NCBI GenBank assembly: GCA_023374025.1
Contig: SIJG01000123.1
Span: forward strand, 101,227-165,226
Length of the DNA stretch: 64,000 nt
Direction: 5' to 3'
Origin: Heterodera schachtii
Lineage: Eukaryota > Nematoda > Chromadorea > Rhabditida > Heteroderidae
Every line of letters starts with the position of its first letter. The first letter of the stretch is position 1. The notes under the pieces were generated by a model. The model saw only the letters and a list, made by a program, of their open reading frames with translations, did not search any database and was not told where the DNA came from. This document shows positions 24,865 to 36,500 of the stretch, piece by piece. Made by a program: the position numbers and the translations under genes.

Positions 24865-24952
24865 CGACCGGGTCATCCCAGCGGGGAGTGTCGCCAAAAC
24901 TGACGAGACAAGAAAAAACCGAGACACACTCCCGCCGGCGGGGGACCGGCGA
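24865..24952. repeat. GC-rich imperfect hairpin, about 88 bp
   Basis: A sharp GC island stands in AT-rich DNA. The left arm is CGACCGGGTCATCCCAGCGG followed by GGAGTGTCG; the right arm is GAGACACACTCCCGCCGG followed by CGGGGGACCGGCG. Reverse-complementing the right arm gives CGCCGGTCC...GGCGGGAGTGT, which aligns to the left arm with a few mismatches and bulges. The loop is about 30 bases and A-rich. It could be a structured RNA, the compact core of a small inverted-repeat transposon, or a protein-binding palindrome. There is no open frame. Confidence 0.6.
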
Positions 24953-25600
24953 TAAAATTAATGGATAATAAAATCATTGGAAATATTAAACAAAACATCA
25001 TCTTTAAAGGAAGAATAAATATTGTCGTTTAACAAAGTAATACAGCGTTTTTATTCTTTTTTTGATACACATTAAAACTAAAAATTTTTCAAATAATTCA
25101 AATTTATAAAATATTGAAAAAGTCTTGAATAATTTATTGTTTAAATATTTTACATAATAACTAAATAATAAAAATGGAATATCAATCAATATATATAAAA
25201 AACGAAATTATAAAATAAAATGTAAAATAAAAGAGAATTTTGGTGAAATTACATGTTTAATAAATAAAAACAAAATAAAAAACTACACAATAAAAAACGA
25301 AAGGATTAGAGAATGGTGCGCCAGACCGGCACTTATTTGCGTTTTCTGAGTTTTCCATTCCTTATTTTTGCTTAAAATATTCAGCATGTGCAGGATATAG
25401 GGCCAAAAGTTAGAACGGGTTGAACCAATGCCACTCGTTTTAAGCGGCGTAAAATTATTAGGTCAAATCTATTATTCCACAATAATTTAATTTTAAGTTG
25501 AATCTTTATTGGAAATTTGAAAATGAGTATAAGAAAACAAAAATATAAATTTTTTGAAATTTATTATTAATCTTTTATTAAATTATTACATTCTTTAATG
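24953..25600. other. AT-rich interval, no gene
   Basis: Nothing coding is supported. At 25317-25460 there is a less AT-rich patch that may be the left part of the repeat containing the hairpins at 25602-25784. Confidence 0.4.
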
Positions 25601-25601
25601 C

Positions 25602-25784
25602 AAAATCTGTTATAAATCTCACAAAAAAATCCATTTTTTTCCCGGCGGTGCATGTCAACACCGCCTGTTAATTTTCTTAAAGAAATCGGCCTAAAATCAA
25701 AAAATTTGATTTTTTCTGGCAAAATTTGTTAAAAAATTGTATGAAATTTTTTAAATTTTCCGGCGGTGTCTCTCGGCACCGTCG
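25602..25784 (+). repeat. Dispersed hairpin family, copies C and D
   Basis: Two units occur in tandem. Each has a leader resembling AAAATCTGTTAACAAATCGCA (25602 and 25723) followed by a T run and a GC hairpin. Hairpin C at 25644-25665 has perfect 7-bp arms GGCGGTG and CACCGCC around CATGTCAA. Hairpin D at 25760-25784 has arms CGGCGGTG and CACCGTCG around TCTCTCGG. Between them lies AAATCGGCC plus AT-rich sequence. Confidence 0.7.
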
Positions 25785-26100
25785 AACCTTATTCCATTAA
25801 GATTTTTGTAAAAGGCGCGACGCAAAAAAGTGCACATGCAGCGAAATGAGAGTCACGTACATTATCCGATATTTGATAATCGCTAATTATTTTGTCAGAT
25901 GAATCGAAAATCCATTAAAAAAGAATAAAAAATAATTAACAAAATCATAAATTATAAACTAAGTTATAAATAGTACACGCAACAAATAAATTCTTTTTAT
26001 TTATAAGCATCATAAGCCAGTTACAAAATTGATTATTTTGATGTAATAATAATACAAATTTTGCCGTCATTGCATCTTATAATTGATAAGAAATTAAAAG

Positions 26101-26325
26101 GTGAATTTAATAAAATTCATACCGAAATTATCAAATAAATTGCAAAAATATTTATATACAAAAATTTGTCAGGAAGAAATAATAGGTCACTTCATCACAT
26201 ATTACATTAAAAAACCAGACTTGGCACGTGAAAGATTAATAAAGGTGTTACATCAATTAAAAGTAAGAATTGAAACTTATAAAAACGAATTAATCGGAAG
26301 TAAAAGGAATTATAAATTTAAATAA
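26101..26325 (+). CDS. Weak open frame, about 74 codons (unrecognised)
   Basis: The frame starts after AAAAG with GTG rather than ATG, so it would have to be an exon. The product is Lys/Ile-rich with an amphipathic middle (KKPDLARERLIKVLHQLKV) that looks protein-like, possibly helical. An open frame of this length is uncommon in such AT-rich DNA, but composition alone does not separate it from chance. No family recognised; probably a remnant if real. Confidence 0.2.
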   Translation: MNLIKFIPKLSNKLQKYLYTKICQEEIIGHFITYYIKKPDLARERLIKVLHQLKVRIETYKNELIGSKRNYKFK

Positions 26326-26329
26326 ATCT

Positions 26330-29300
26330 ATTAGTTTTTCAAAAATAAAAATATCTGAGCCAAGGTGCTAGAAAAATTGCTCATTTGCAAAAATGCGAGA
26401 GAATTAAAGCCAGGAGTTTGGAAAATAAAAACAAAAAAGTAAAATGAAAAATATTTATTAAATTGAATAAAAGTAAAATTAAATATACATGAAACATTTT
26501 ATTATAATTTATTTTTTTGCAGTGCAAAATTTTATTAATTTAACATAAAAGAAAAAAGAAATAATTGATTTAAATTAGAATTCAAAGAAAACTATATATG
26601 AAAAGAATGTAAAATACAAAAGTAAATGAGTATAGTATCTTCATTAAACTTAATCTGATATAAGGGCCAAAAATAATCTTAATTAGTATCCCTTCTTATA
26701 TTAAACTACATATTGCAAAAATTAATGAACATGAATAAAAAGTTAAATAGAAAAACTACAATGAAAATATGAAAAGAAAAACAAAATTAAATTCAAATAA
26801 TTTCCTTCACAATTCCCAATAATTAAACACAAAATAATAGTTACAAATAATGGCTTACAATTAGAATGGCCTTCTCAATTTTTGGAAAGTTATGGCTTAT
26901 CTTTCTAAATAAAATATAAACTATATTATAAAATACTTCCGAAAGAACTTTCGGCGAATTTTAATTATTCAAAATTTTGTTTATATTCAAATTATTCTAA
27001 TAAAACTCTCATCCATATATAATGATGATTATTGCTTGAAGATACATACAAAAATAGAAACAAAATTATGAAAAATTTCAAATGAAATAAATTTAATAAT
27101 GTTAAAGCAAATTATAATTAATGGAAAATCAGAAGCTATAATATAAAAATCGATAAGAGTTTATTGGAAATATTCTTAAAATGAGCGGAAATATTCTAAA
27201 AATTTGCACATTATCATCACATAGAAATTTTGCATCTAGAACCAGTTTCACCATATCGGATTATTTGATTAATGAAGGATAGAGCCATCTAATGATAACA
27301 GATTGGTTAATTCAGACAATTATAATAGGATTTAAAAGGGTTTGCTCAGTTGGTTTCGCCTAATTGGCCATACCCCTACTCTCTTCCCCTCCTTCCATAA
27401 AACAAGCAAACTATTATTTGTGCAATACAAAAGATACACACAGTCTTAAAATGCTCACATAAAACAAACTCATATTCATTAATGATGCAAAAATATTAAG
27501 AATAAAAAATATATAAAAAGTAAAAAATAATTTTCTATCAAGAAAATAGTAAAAGAAAAAGGCTAAGATGTCTAAGGTAAAATTAAAAATATTTTATGCT
27601 TAATGAATTGGCTCAATTTTCCAAATACCAACAAATTAATTTTTGAAAAAGAAATGAAATAGAGAAGAAAATTTAATAATATAGAGAGGAACCACACATA
27701 ATAAAAGAACATAATAAAACTTTGTATTGATTAAAAGAAATGCTTTAAATAAATAATAATACAACTCAGTTTTTCGTTCTACTAATTTAAATAAAAATTC
27801 TTAACAAATAATCAAAATAATTTTAAAAATTTTGAATTTAATAAAGAAACGAATTAAAATAATAGCAAGAATGTTCGTTGGAGGGGTCGGGAATGCTATG
27901 ATTTATTAGGATAAATAAAAAATGCTATATTTTAAAAAAAAATTAATTTTATTGTAAATCCAGTACCTTAAACGAAATAATAGAAAATAAGGATGAAATA
28001 GGCTGAAACGTCCGATGTAGCAAAACAGCTGAGCAGAATTAATCAAAAAACAGCTCAGGTCACATTACTCCCGTCCGACCGGCTCGATCTGAAAATTTAT
28101 TCAAAGATTTTAACAAGAAAATTCACTTCAAATGCAAATAAATTCAAAATTTTCAGGACGATTTAATTACCCAAATTCGATGCTACGCATGAAAATTGTA
28201 ATAATATGAAATAATATAAACTAAAAATAAAAATATATACCTTTAATATTAATAAATATTTACCATGTGAAAATATTTTGAATAAGCTATACTTTAAATG
28301 ATGAAACATAAACTTTTTTTACTCTAATGTTAAAGTAATAAAATTAAAGCCTCTATAAAAAATATTAATCTGACAGTAGATTTTAATTTACTATAATCAT
28401 TTACAATTAGTAATGACCAAGATATTTAAATTAATAAAAAAACAAAATTCTTGTCTTATAAATTAAATTAAAAAATGAAAACATTATTTTTTATTTAAAA
28501 TTTATATTTACTATTAAAAATAGGATTTTTATTTATTGATTTTGTTATAAACTAATACATGGAATAAATATAATAAACAAAAATAAATGTAGGGAATAAT
28601 CTTGAAATTTTTTTGATAAAATTTAATTAATATGAAATATAAAAGTCAAAAAATTAATTAAAAATTAATAAGGAAATAAAATTTTATCATATAAAACAAT
28701 TTTTTACTCAAAAACAAATACTTATTTTTAAATACAAGTATCAAAACTTATAATTTTTAATTAGTATTGGAGAATATCAATTTAAATTATTTAATTTGAA
28801 AGAAATTTGTTACTTATAAAAATATATGAAAATATATAATAAATAATGTATTACTTAATTGCATTTTTATAAAAACGAAAAATTGTCTTTTAAAGCTTTA
28901 ATATTTAAAAGCATATCTAAAATTATAATAATAATATACAAAATAATTTACGAATATTACTCTTGTTATTGAAATAAATGTTAATAGACGAAATTTTGTC
29001 TGTTCCCCTCAAAAACCATCAAAATGGGCATTACTCAAAATATAATCAAACGGTTTTTCTTCGTGGCATGAAAATATAGTTTTTGGCCACTTATAACCGG
29101 CAATAGACATATGAAAAAAATATTCTTTAAGTCATACGAAATAGGAAGCAATAAATTTGATAATATACTCAAAAATAGAAAAATTATTAATTAATTAATT
29201 AAATATAGAATAATTATTAGAAAAATATTCTGAAAATTATACTTTTTGGAACATTATGAAGTTTTTAAAATAATCTTCATTTCAAATAAAAGTATAAAAC

Positions 29301-31590
29301 TTGAAATTAAAGTATCCTTCAAAATCCTAAAGAAAAAGTAAAAATTTACATTTAAACAGAAATATTCGATTTTGTACATAAATACTTATTATTACATCTT
29401 TTGGTTTGGTAATTTGCGAATGAATAGCAGGTAATTAGCAAGAATTATCATCCTAAATATTTTTAAAATTTAAAAAGAATAACAAGAATATAAAATTATA
29501 ATTTTTTGACATTGCTGTGGACAAAAAATATAAAAGTTACTATGAAACTAAATACTGGGTTTAAAGGTAATCATTATATTAAAATAAAAGAATCCGGAAT
29601 AGAAATATAAAAATAAAGTTAAAAAATAAACAACATGAAAAAACTCATCGTTTTAAAATATTAAAATATGAATTAATTTATTAAAAACATAAAATAAACA
29701 CAATGAAAAAATATTCATTTAAATATTTTATTCTCTGAGTTTTAATAAAATATGAATTCACTAGTTAATCTGAGCTAAAAATTTATTTGATTACTTTTAA
29801 ATTTTATTTTGTTCTGACTCATTAAGAAAAGAAAAAGAAAATAAAAAAGCATGTGCTGGAATCGGAAAGCAAGGGGTTGAGGTCAAACAATATATGAAAG
29901 TAAATTTAAATTAAAAATTAAAATTGAAAAAACAATTTGTAATTTTTATAAAAACTTGTGATTCATTAATTTGAAGAAACAATTGCAAAAATAAAGAAAT
30001 TAAATGAGAAGTAAAATAACAGAAATTTATTAATATTGTCAAATAAATATAATATTTTTCAAAAAATGAAATAAATATATGAACAAAAAAAATTTATAAA
30101 AAATAATTAATAATTACATTAGTGAGAAAAAATTGAAAGAATAGTTGAATAAGAATTATTAAAGTTTCAAGCAAAATCAACTAATAATATACATTAAGAT
30201 GCGGCGGTACATTCTTCAATAAAAATTTTTTAGAATATAAGAAAATTAATTATTAAAACTAATAGTTGAAAAAAATTTTTATTTAAAAATGAGCAACTTC
30301 ATAAGAGAATAATAATAAAATTCACACTAATAATCAAAAAGTTGAATAAATCATAAAAAATAAAATAATTTTATACAATAGTAATGAAAACTAATTAAAA
30401 CATAAAAATTACAATAAAGTGAATTTCTGCAAAATATTTTAATTAAAGACAATTCAAGCCTTTTCAACACCCCAAATTAAAAATTTGGAGGATTTTAAGA
30501 TACAGAAATAACGTAAAAAAATAATTAAAAAGAATTAATTATATAATATTAAAAACAGCATAAATCCAAAGAAAAAAATAGGAAAATATTAAAAAATAAT
30601 GTAAAATGAGAAATGAGGACAATTTATGTGTCGGTGCGGAGTGGCAGATATTTTTTAAAACCTTAAAAATAAATCAACGACAAAGAATCAAGAAATTTAT
30701 GAATTAATTAATGAAAAGAACTCACCAAAAGTAATTATTAAAGTATGAATATTTGAACTCTTTTGAGCGTCAATATAAATAAATATTTAATTATAAATTG
30801 AAATGGAAAAAATAAAAATTAATAATTGAATAGAACTATAAAAAACATAATAATAAATTTTTTTCTAAAACTATATTTAAATAAACAACTTTATTTTTAC
30901 CTAAAATTGCAACCTTCACAAAATTGACAAAAAAAATTCGCACATGAACAAGTAACATAGATTAATACAATCTTAATTAAAACATCTTTAAATAAAATAA
31001 CTTTCACAAGCAATTCAAAATATTTATTTTTTATTTTTAAAAAATAATAAGAATGATCAAAATTAACTCTAATGACAAGAAACGAACATCTAAATGCCAT
31101 ACAAAATATCTGCAAAATTACTAACACGATACTGATTATTTCAAAAATGTACGAAATAATAAAAAAAGATCGAACATATATAAAAGTATAGAAAAATTAG
31201 TTCATTAAATCGAATATAATAATTATAATTTAATTTTTGTGAATAAGTTTTTTTATTACAACTTATATTTAGACATAAATTATTACTCATTTAAATTAAT
31301 TAAAGAAAAATTAAGTATTCAATTCACTTATAAACAAATTCTCAAACAAAAAGCCATAAAAAATATATTATTTTTATGAATTTTATTCTCTTACATTTTT
31401 AAGTTCATTGTCATGAATTCGGACCCTCCCGACAGATTATTAATATTTCTTCCTTGAAAGTTGAATAAATTAAGGATTAACGATTAAGGTATCAAAAATT
31501 TGAAAAAGGCAATAAAATTAATTATTTTAGATAATGTTTTTTTTATCAAATTAATAGGACTGTATAATAGCCAAAAAAATTGCAATTTTT
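26330..31590. other. A-rich DNA, no gene recognised
   Basis: This is a long A-rich stretch on the + strand. GC-richer spots are at 27340-27420 (pyrimidine-rich), 28005-28095 (an inverted CAGCTGAGC / ACAGCTCAGG pair, then CCGTCCGACCGGCTCG) and 30440-30680 (a dispersed repeat listed separately). No frame or RNA gene is supported. Confidence 0.5.
30440..30680 (+). repeat. Diverged dispersed repeat, copy 1 (pairs with 38190-38450)
   Basis: Shared landmarks in the same order are GACAATTCAAGSCTTT near the left (30452), GAGGAC in the middle, and GGTGCGGAGTGGCAGATAT followed by TTTTTAAAACCT at the right (30633). The partner at 38.2-38.45 kb reads GGCGCGGAATGGCAGAGAT at the matching place. Confidence 0.65.
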
Positions 31591-31629
31591 ATTTGCCTAT
31601 TTTTACATTTTCCAAGAATTGTATTGTCT

Positions 31630-31986
31630 ACTTATAAAATTGAGAAGTTTCAAAAATATTTCACCAAAAGAGTTTTTTTTTAAATGCAGACTTCCACCAA
31701 TTTCATACTAAAATCGATAGAATACCTGCAACTGCCAACACTTGAGAATAGGCGAAACTTATTCGATCTATTCATGGCACATAAAATTATTTATGGCCGA
31801 ACAGATCTGAAACTTTTCTCCATTTTTAATCCATCAACACGCTTTAACATCCCCTTTTACAGATTTAACACAAAATACAAACTTGGCAAAAAATTCATTG
31901 CCTTTGCTGGGAGGGCAACAAAATTGTGGAATCAACTCGATAAAGAGTTTTTAACCAATCCAAAAATAAAATTAAAAATTCTTTGA
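31630..31986 (+). pseudogene. 5'-truncated non-LTR retrotransposon, C-terminal end of the reverse transcriptase ORF
   Basis: The frame at 31684-31986 encodes about 100 residues that match the known layout of the C-terminus of jockey/CR1-type elements: LQLPTLENRRNLFDLFMAHK, then IIYGRTDL, an arginine/phenylalanine-rich stretch, and FAGRATKLWNQLDKEF. Just upstream (31630-31680) another frame encodes KIEKFQKYFTKRVFF, which corresponds to the preceding conserved block, so a frameshift separates the two. The catalytic domain is absent. Loss of the 5' part and decay are typical of such elements. The sequence after the stop runs into AT-rich DNA with AAATAAATAAAAAA near 32155, possibly the 3' tail. 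It is a molecular fossil with no function expected. Confidence 0.8.
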
Positions 31987-31989
31987 GAT

Positions 31990-33263
31990 AATGTGTTATG
32001 GTTGTGATTTGGTCGTTTTGTTTATTGACTTTATATTGTTTCTTTGGATTCGTTGATGTTTTTTTTCCCATTTACTTGTGGACTATATTTATATTGCATA
32101 TGTCCACGAAGTAAGCGGAATTTTTCCCTTTCGTGGATTTTCTTCTTTTTGACAAATAAATAAAAAATTTTTGTACAATTTTTAATTCCAATTTTTGAGC
32201 TATTGAATTTATTGGAATTTTTGCAAATTTATTTTTTGAAAATGTATATTCTCCCGAAAATCACCTTTTTCACAGAATAAAGGTAGAACGAAAGATAATT
32301 TTTCAAATAGCCAAAATCTTATTCTAAGCCTAATTAGGTATGGCATTTTGTGCTTGTTAAGGTTTTCTAAATTATTCCATGTCAATATACTGGATTCTCT
32401 GTTGTGTCTTGAATGATAAAAAATGAATTGACAAAATATGAAAACAGAGCACACCAAATGACATTTTAATAAAACAAAAATAGATAAAAATTATTTATCA
32501 AATATACCGACGAAAGAATATCCCACCGACCTTCGAGTCGGAAGAATACAAAATTTCATATAAATAAAAAAATGAAATAAAAAAGCCTTTAAAATAGAAA
32601 ATTATTCCAATAAAAATTTAATAATTTAAAAACTCAAATGAAAAATTTCTGTAATATAAGATAATACAAATTTAAAAATTGTTTGTAATAAATAATTTAA
32701 AGTATAAATTAAAGAACTTTCCAAAAATTACTTGTACATATAAAAATTTTAATTCTCAAAAAATAAAAAAATTATTTACTTTTGATACGTGACTGAAAAC
32801 AACCCAGAAAAAATCATTCAATCCTCGAGAGAAATCCATATAAATGGAATCGCTGGAATTGGAAATATTGTATTGAAAAAATTCTTAATTAGAAATGACA
32901 TTTGTATTACCATTTTTAAGGTAAAAAATATATTAAAAATCTTTTTTTGATAAAACAAAAAGTACAAGTAGAAATAAATTGATGAATATACAATAAAAAA
33001 CAATAAATTATTTTCTAAAAATAATTGTTGTAAAATAGGCCATATAAAATAAGCCCGACGAGAGAAGGTCAAACAATTCTAAAACAGTTGGATCCAATTT
33101 ATAAGTTATGAAAAAAAGGAGGAATGCACTGACATGAACGGAATAAAATAATTTAAAAACTTAATTTATGTTTAAAAGTAATAAATCAATAATTAGAAAG
33201 AAAAATTGATTAAAAAACATAAATTAAATTATTAAACTTCATAAAATATGACAAAAAAAGAAT
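31990..33263. other. AT-rich DNA downstream of the non-LTR remnant
   Basis: The first 170 bases may be the 3' untranslated region of the remnant. After that it is A-rich and featureless, apart from a GC word at 32510-32545 (CCGACGAAAG...CCGACCTTCGAGTCGG). No gene is supported. Confidence 0.45.
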
Positions 33264-33271
33264 GTCTAAAT

Positions 33272-33569
33272 CAGGGCTCGTATCATCCAAGATCGGCTTC
33301 CAAGGACGGGTATGCCGATTTACAAGGACATAATAGGGAAAATTCACGAAATCCAAGGACATTTAAAATTTTATTATATGCAATGAAAAATGGTTAATAT
33401 TTATTCAAATGGCTTTTTTTCACAGAAATGGATTTTTTCTTAATTTTTTTTTGTTTTCATTGATATTTTCCTCAGGACGTCCTTGGCATCCAAGGACATT
33501 TTTTATTTCCAAGGAAGAGAGCCAAATTCCAAGGACGTCCTTGGCATCCAAGGACGGATGCGAGCCCTG
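33272..33569. mobile_element. Non-autonomous hAT-like element (MITE), 298 bp
   Basis: Terminal inverted repeats are CAGGGCTCGTATCATCCAAG on the left and, reversed, CAGGGCTCGCATCCGTCCTT on the right. It is flanked by a perfect 8-bp duplication GTCTAAAT (33264-33271 and 33570-33577). The CAGGG start and the 8-bp duplication are the hAT signature. The interior holds a subterminal word CCAAGGAC repeated about eight times, including a palindrome CCAAGGACGTCCTTGG at 33533. It has no transposase and is too short to code; open frames through it are chance. It would depend on a hAT transposase elsewhere in the genome. Confidence 0.9.
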
Positions 33570-33577
33570 GTCTAAAT

Positions 33578-36500
33578 CAACCGATGATTCTGATGAATAC
33601 ACAATCAATTTTACAATTACTTGTTGAAAATATAAATATGTTTTTATAGCTTTAAAATGATAAAATTAATATATTAAAAACTAAATTATCAAATTATTAA
33701 GCGGTCCAATGGAAAAAAACATCCCACTATTTGACTAGTGAAAAATTACCAAATCTATTATATATTAATTTGGCAACCCAACGATGATAATTTAAGTTAA
33801 AATTATGAATTCACATTAAGCAATTAGAGAACAAATTTACGCAGAATTTAGACGTTATGGAAAAATAGTAACGCATTTTCATTTTTAAAATACATCAATA
33901 ATATATAAATATTTTTAATAATTTAATATAAACTTATCCAAAGAATTTTAATAATAAATTAAGAAAAATTGATCATCGTCAAAAGAAAGATATGTTTCAA
34001 ATTAAATTTAAAAAAAATTTGCCATATCATTCTGCAAAAAAAAACATGAAAAAGAATCAGCAAGACACAAGAAAAGTGAAGCAAAAAATCTGCTTTGCGT
34101 ACACTAGTGAATAAAAGCGAGAGAACAATGCTTGATAAGTTTGAACGTAAAATGTGCCTTACAATAAAAGAAGTAATAATCTAACAAATTAATAAAACAA
34201 ATGCAAATCATAAAAAATTATTTTTTATAAATAACAACAAAAATCAAATTTAATAAGAATATGGAAATAATTTTAGAATCTGATAGATTATAAGGGAAAG
34301 TGTTTCGGCCAGGAATAAATGTTCTTTATTTTCTAAAAATATTTTTGTAATTAATGAGATTGATATTTTTAAAAAGTAATTTACCTATCGACAGAGATTA
34401 ATAAATCTAATCTCATAAAAAAAAAATGTTAACAGAAAAAACGATAAATATAAAAAAATAATTAAAAAAAACGCAAATAAATTGGAAAATAATTTGGAAA
34501 TGGGACACAAAAGCCCAAAGCCCGCGGTCCGATACAACTGAGGGGCAATATGCACAGAATTCCATTTGATTTGAAAGAATGAAAAAAGGGAACAAAAGCA
34601 TATAAAATCATAATAAATGAATATTTAAAAAAAAAAATTATTTTTAATTTAAATTAAACATATCAATAATTATAATAATAGAAAAAATCTGATAAATGAA
34701 CTAATATGTATAAATATAAATAAACAATACTGAAACGATTACAGATACATAAAATAAAACAAAAACTAATCGTTAAAAAAAGAGAATTGATCACAATAAT
34801 TAATAAAACTAAAGGAACCTGACTTGTGGAGAGCTAGCTCTTCATCAAGTTCAGCTTCAAAGATAATCAATTGTTTGGTCCACAATACTTCACCGACTCA
34901 CTGATACCCAGAATTAGCTTTACCTTTAAATCTTAAGGGATATTTAAAAATTAGAACTCCATAATTAAAGCCCAAGAATAAAGAACGAACATTTACCAGA
35001 ATCATAATTATAATGCCTATTAAAATTTTTATTAAAAAATGATTCAAAATCATTAATTTCCAATTGTAAAATCTATCAATTTTTAAAAAGGAAAACAATG
35101 AACAAAATAATAAATAGAAAGGTAAAATAAAAAGAACCATTAGAATATGGCTAGAAAAATTTTTATGAGATTTTTAGGATGAAGAGAAGGATGATTCTTT
35201 ATTGCCTGGACAATTTTGAAAAAATAAACTATAAAATTAAAATAAAAGTTAAAGATAATGATACAATTTATTAAAAAATTAAAATAAATTACTAAAAAAA
35301 TAAACAAAAATTTAAATCATAAATTAAAATCATATGATTGATCAGTTTCGGATTACCTAAAAAAGCAAGTACAAAAGAAGGATAAGGCTGATCGACAAAA
35401 AACAAAATATAAAGCAACATAAAATTAATTTAAAAAATTAAAATTAGTTTTAATTTGAATTGAAAATAGACTAGAAAAATTAGCCATTTTTGAATATTAA
35501 GAATTTCAATATGTAAAATCTTAAAGAAAATAAAGACCAAAAAAGGAATTAATAAAGATAAATATTTACATATCATTTAATTTTATATAAAAACATTATT
35601 ATTTAAACGTTCAACGTGTTCAATTTATAACGTATACGAATTAAAAACAGAAGAAGTAGTTGAGAAGCGGCCAAATATGAATTGAAATGCTAAAATATTG
35701 ATAAATAAAAATATATATTTGATTATTGATTATTTGATGTATATAAAACAAGCCCTAAGCTGGAAGTATCATGAAGCGAGAAAACGGCCGAAGTGAAGTT
35801 AATATTTAAATATGGATAGCAAAATATTATAACAAAAAAATAACTATAAGGTTATTTTAAACTATTATATATTTTCATTATTATTTTATTTAATGAAGAA
35901 ACTAAAAAAATTTATAATACATATAAAATCAATAGTTACGCATAATATTATAAACTTAATAATAAATTAAATTCAAAAAATATTAGCTTGTTGCAAAGTT
36001 TGTGATTTAAAGGATATTTTTAAAATTAATCATTAAAATAAAGCTAGGAAGTGAGAATTTATTAATAACATAAAAAATTAAGAACATAATCAAATAAACT
36101 TTATTTGATAAATAATTAAACTTAATTTATTAGCAAGTATTAAAGATTGGACGAAATTTAAAAATTCTACTTTTAAAATTATGAAAAAATTAACTAATGA
36201 AAGTTTTTAGAAGAAGGCCAATTTGTAATAATTTTAATGATGAAGATGCACTCAGAGATGCAAAAAACCGATGAACTTTACCATGGGGGCCATGAAATAG
36301 GAAAATAAACTGAATTTACAATTAATTCCGCTATTTTATTGAATGAACAGTGCCAATCTGCATTTTGGCACATAATCATCATCAAATTATCATCTAAATT
36401 AGTTCATACAATATTTCACTACGCGCAACGAGTATTTATTAGAGAAATTGAAAGTGAATTTAAAGAAAAAACCCTTTAACAGATCAACGAAACAATAATT

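Noticed and set aside
33409..33627. Open frames over the 298-bp hAT-like element
   Set aside because: They cross the element boundary or lie within its word array, with no protein-like content.
30897..35140. Hydrophobic minus-strand frames at 30897-31127, 32818-33072, 34413-34601 and 34898-35140
   Set aside because: They lie in A-rich + strand DNA (T-rich on minus), so long hydrophobic frames are expected. No domains were recognised.
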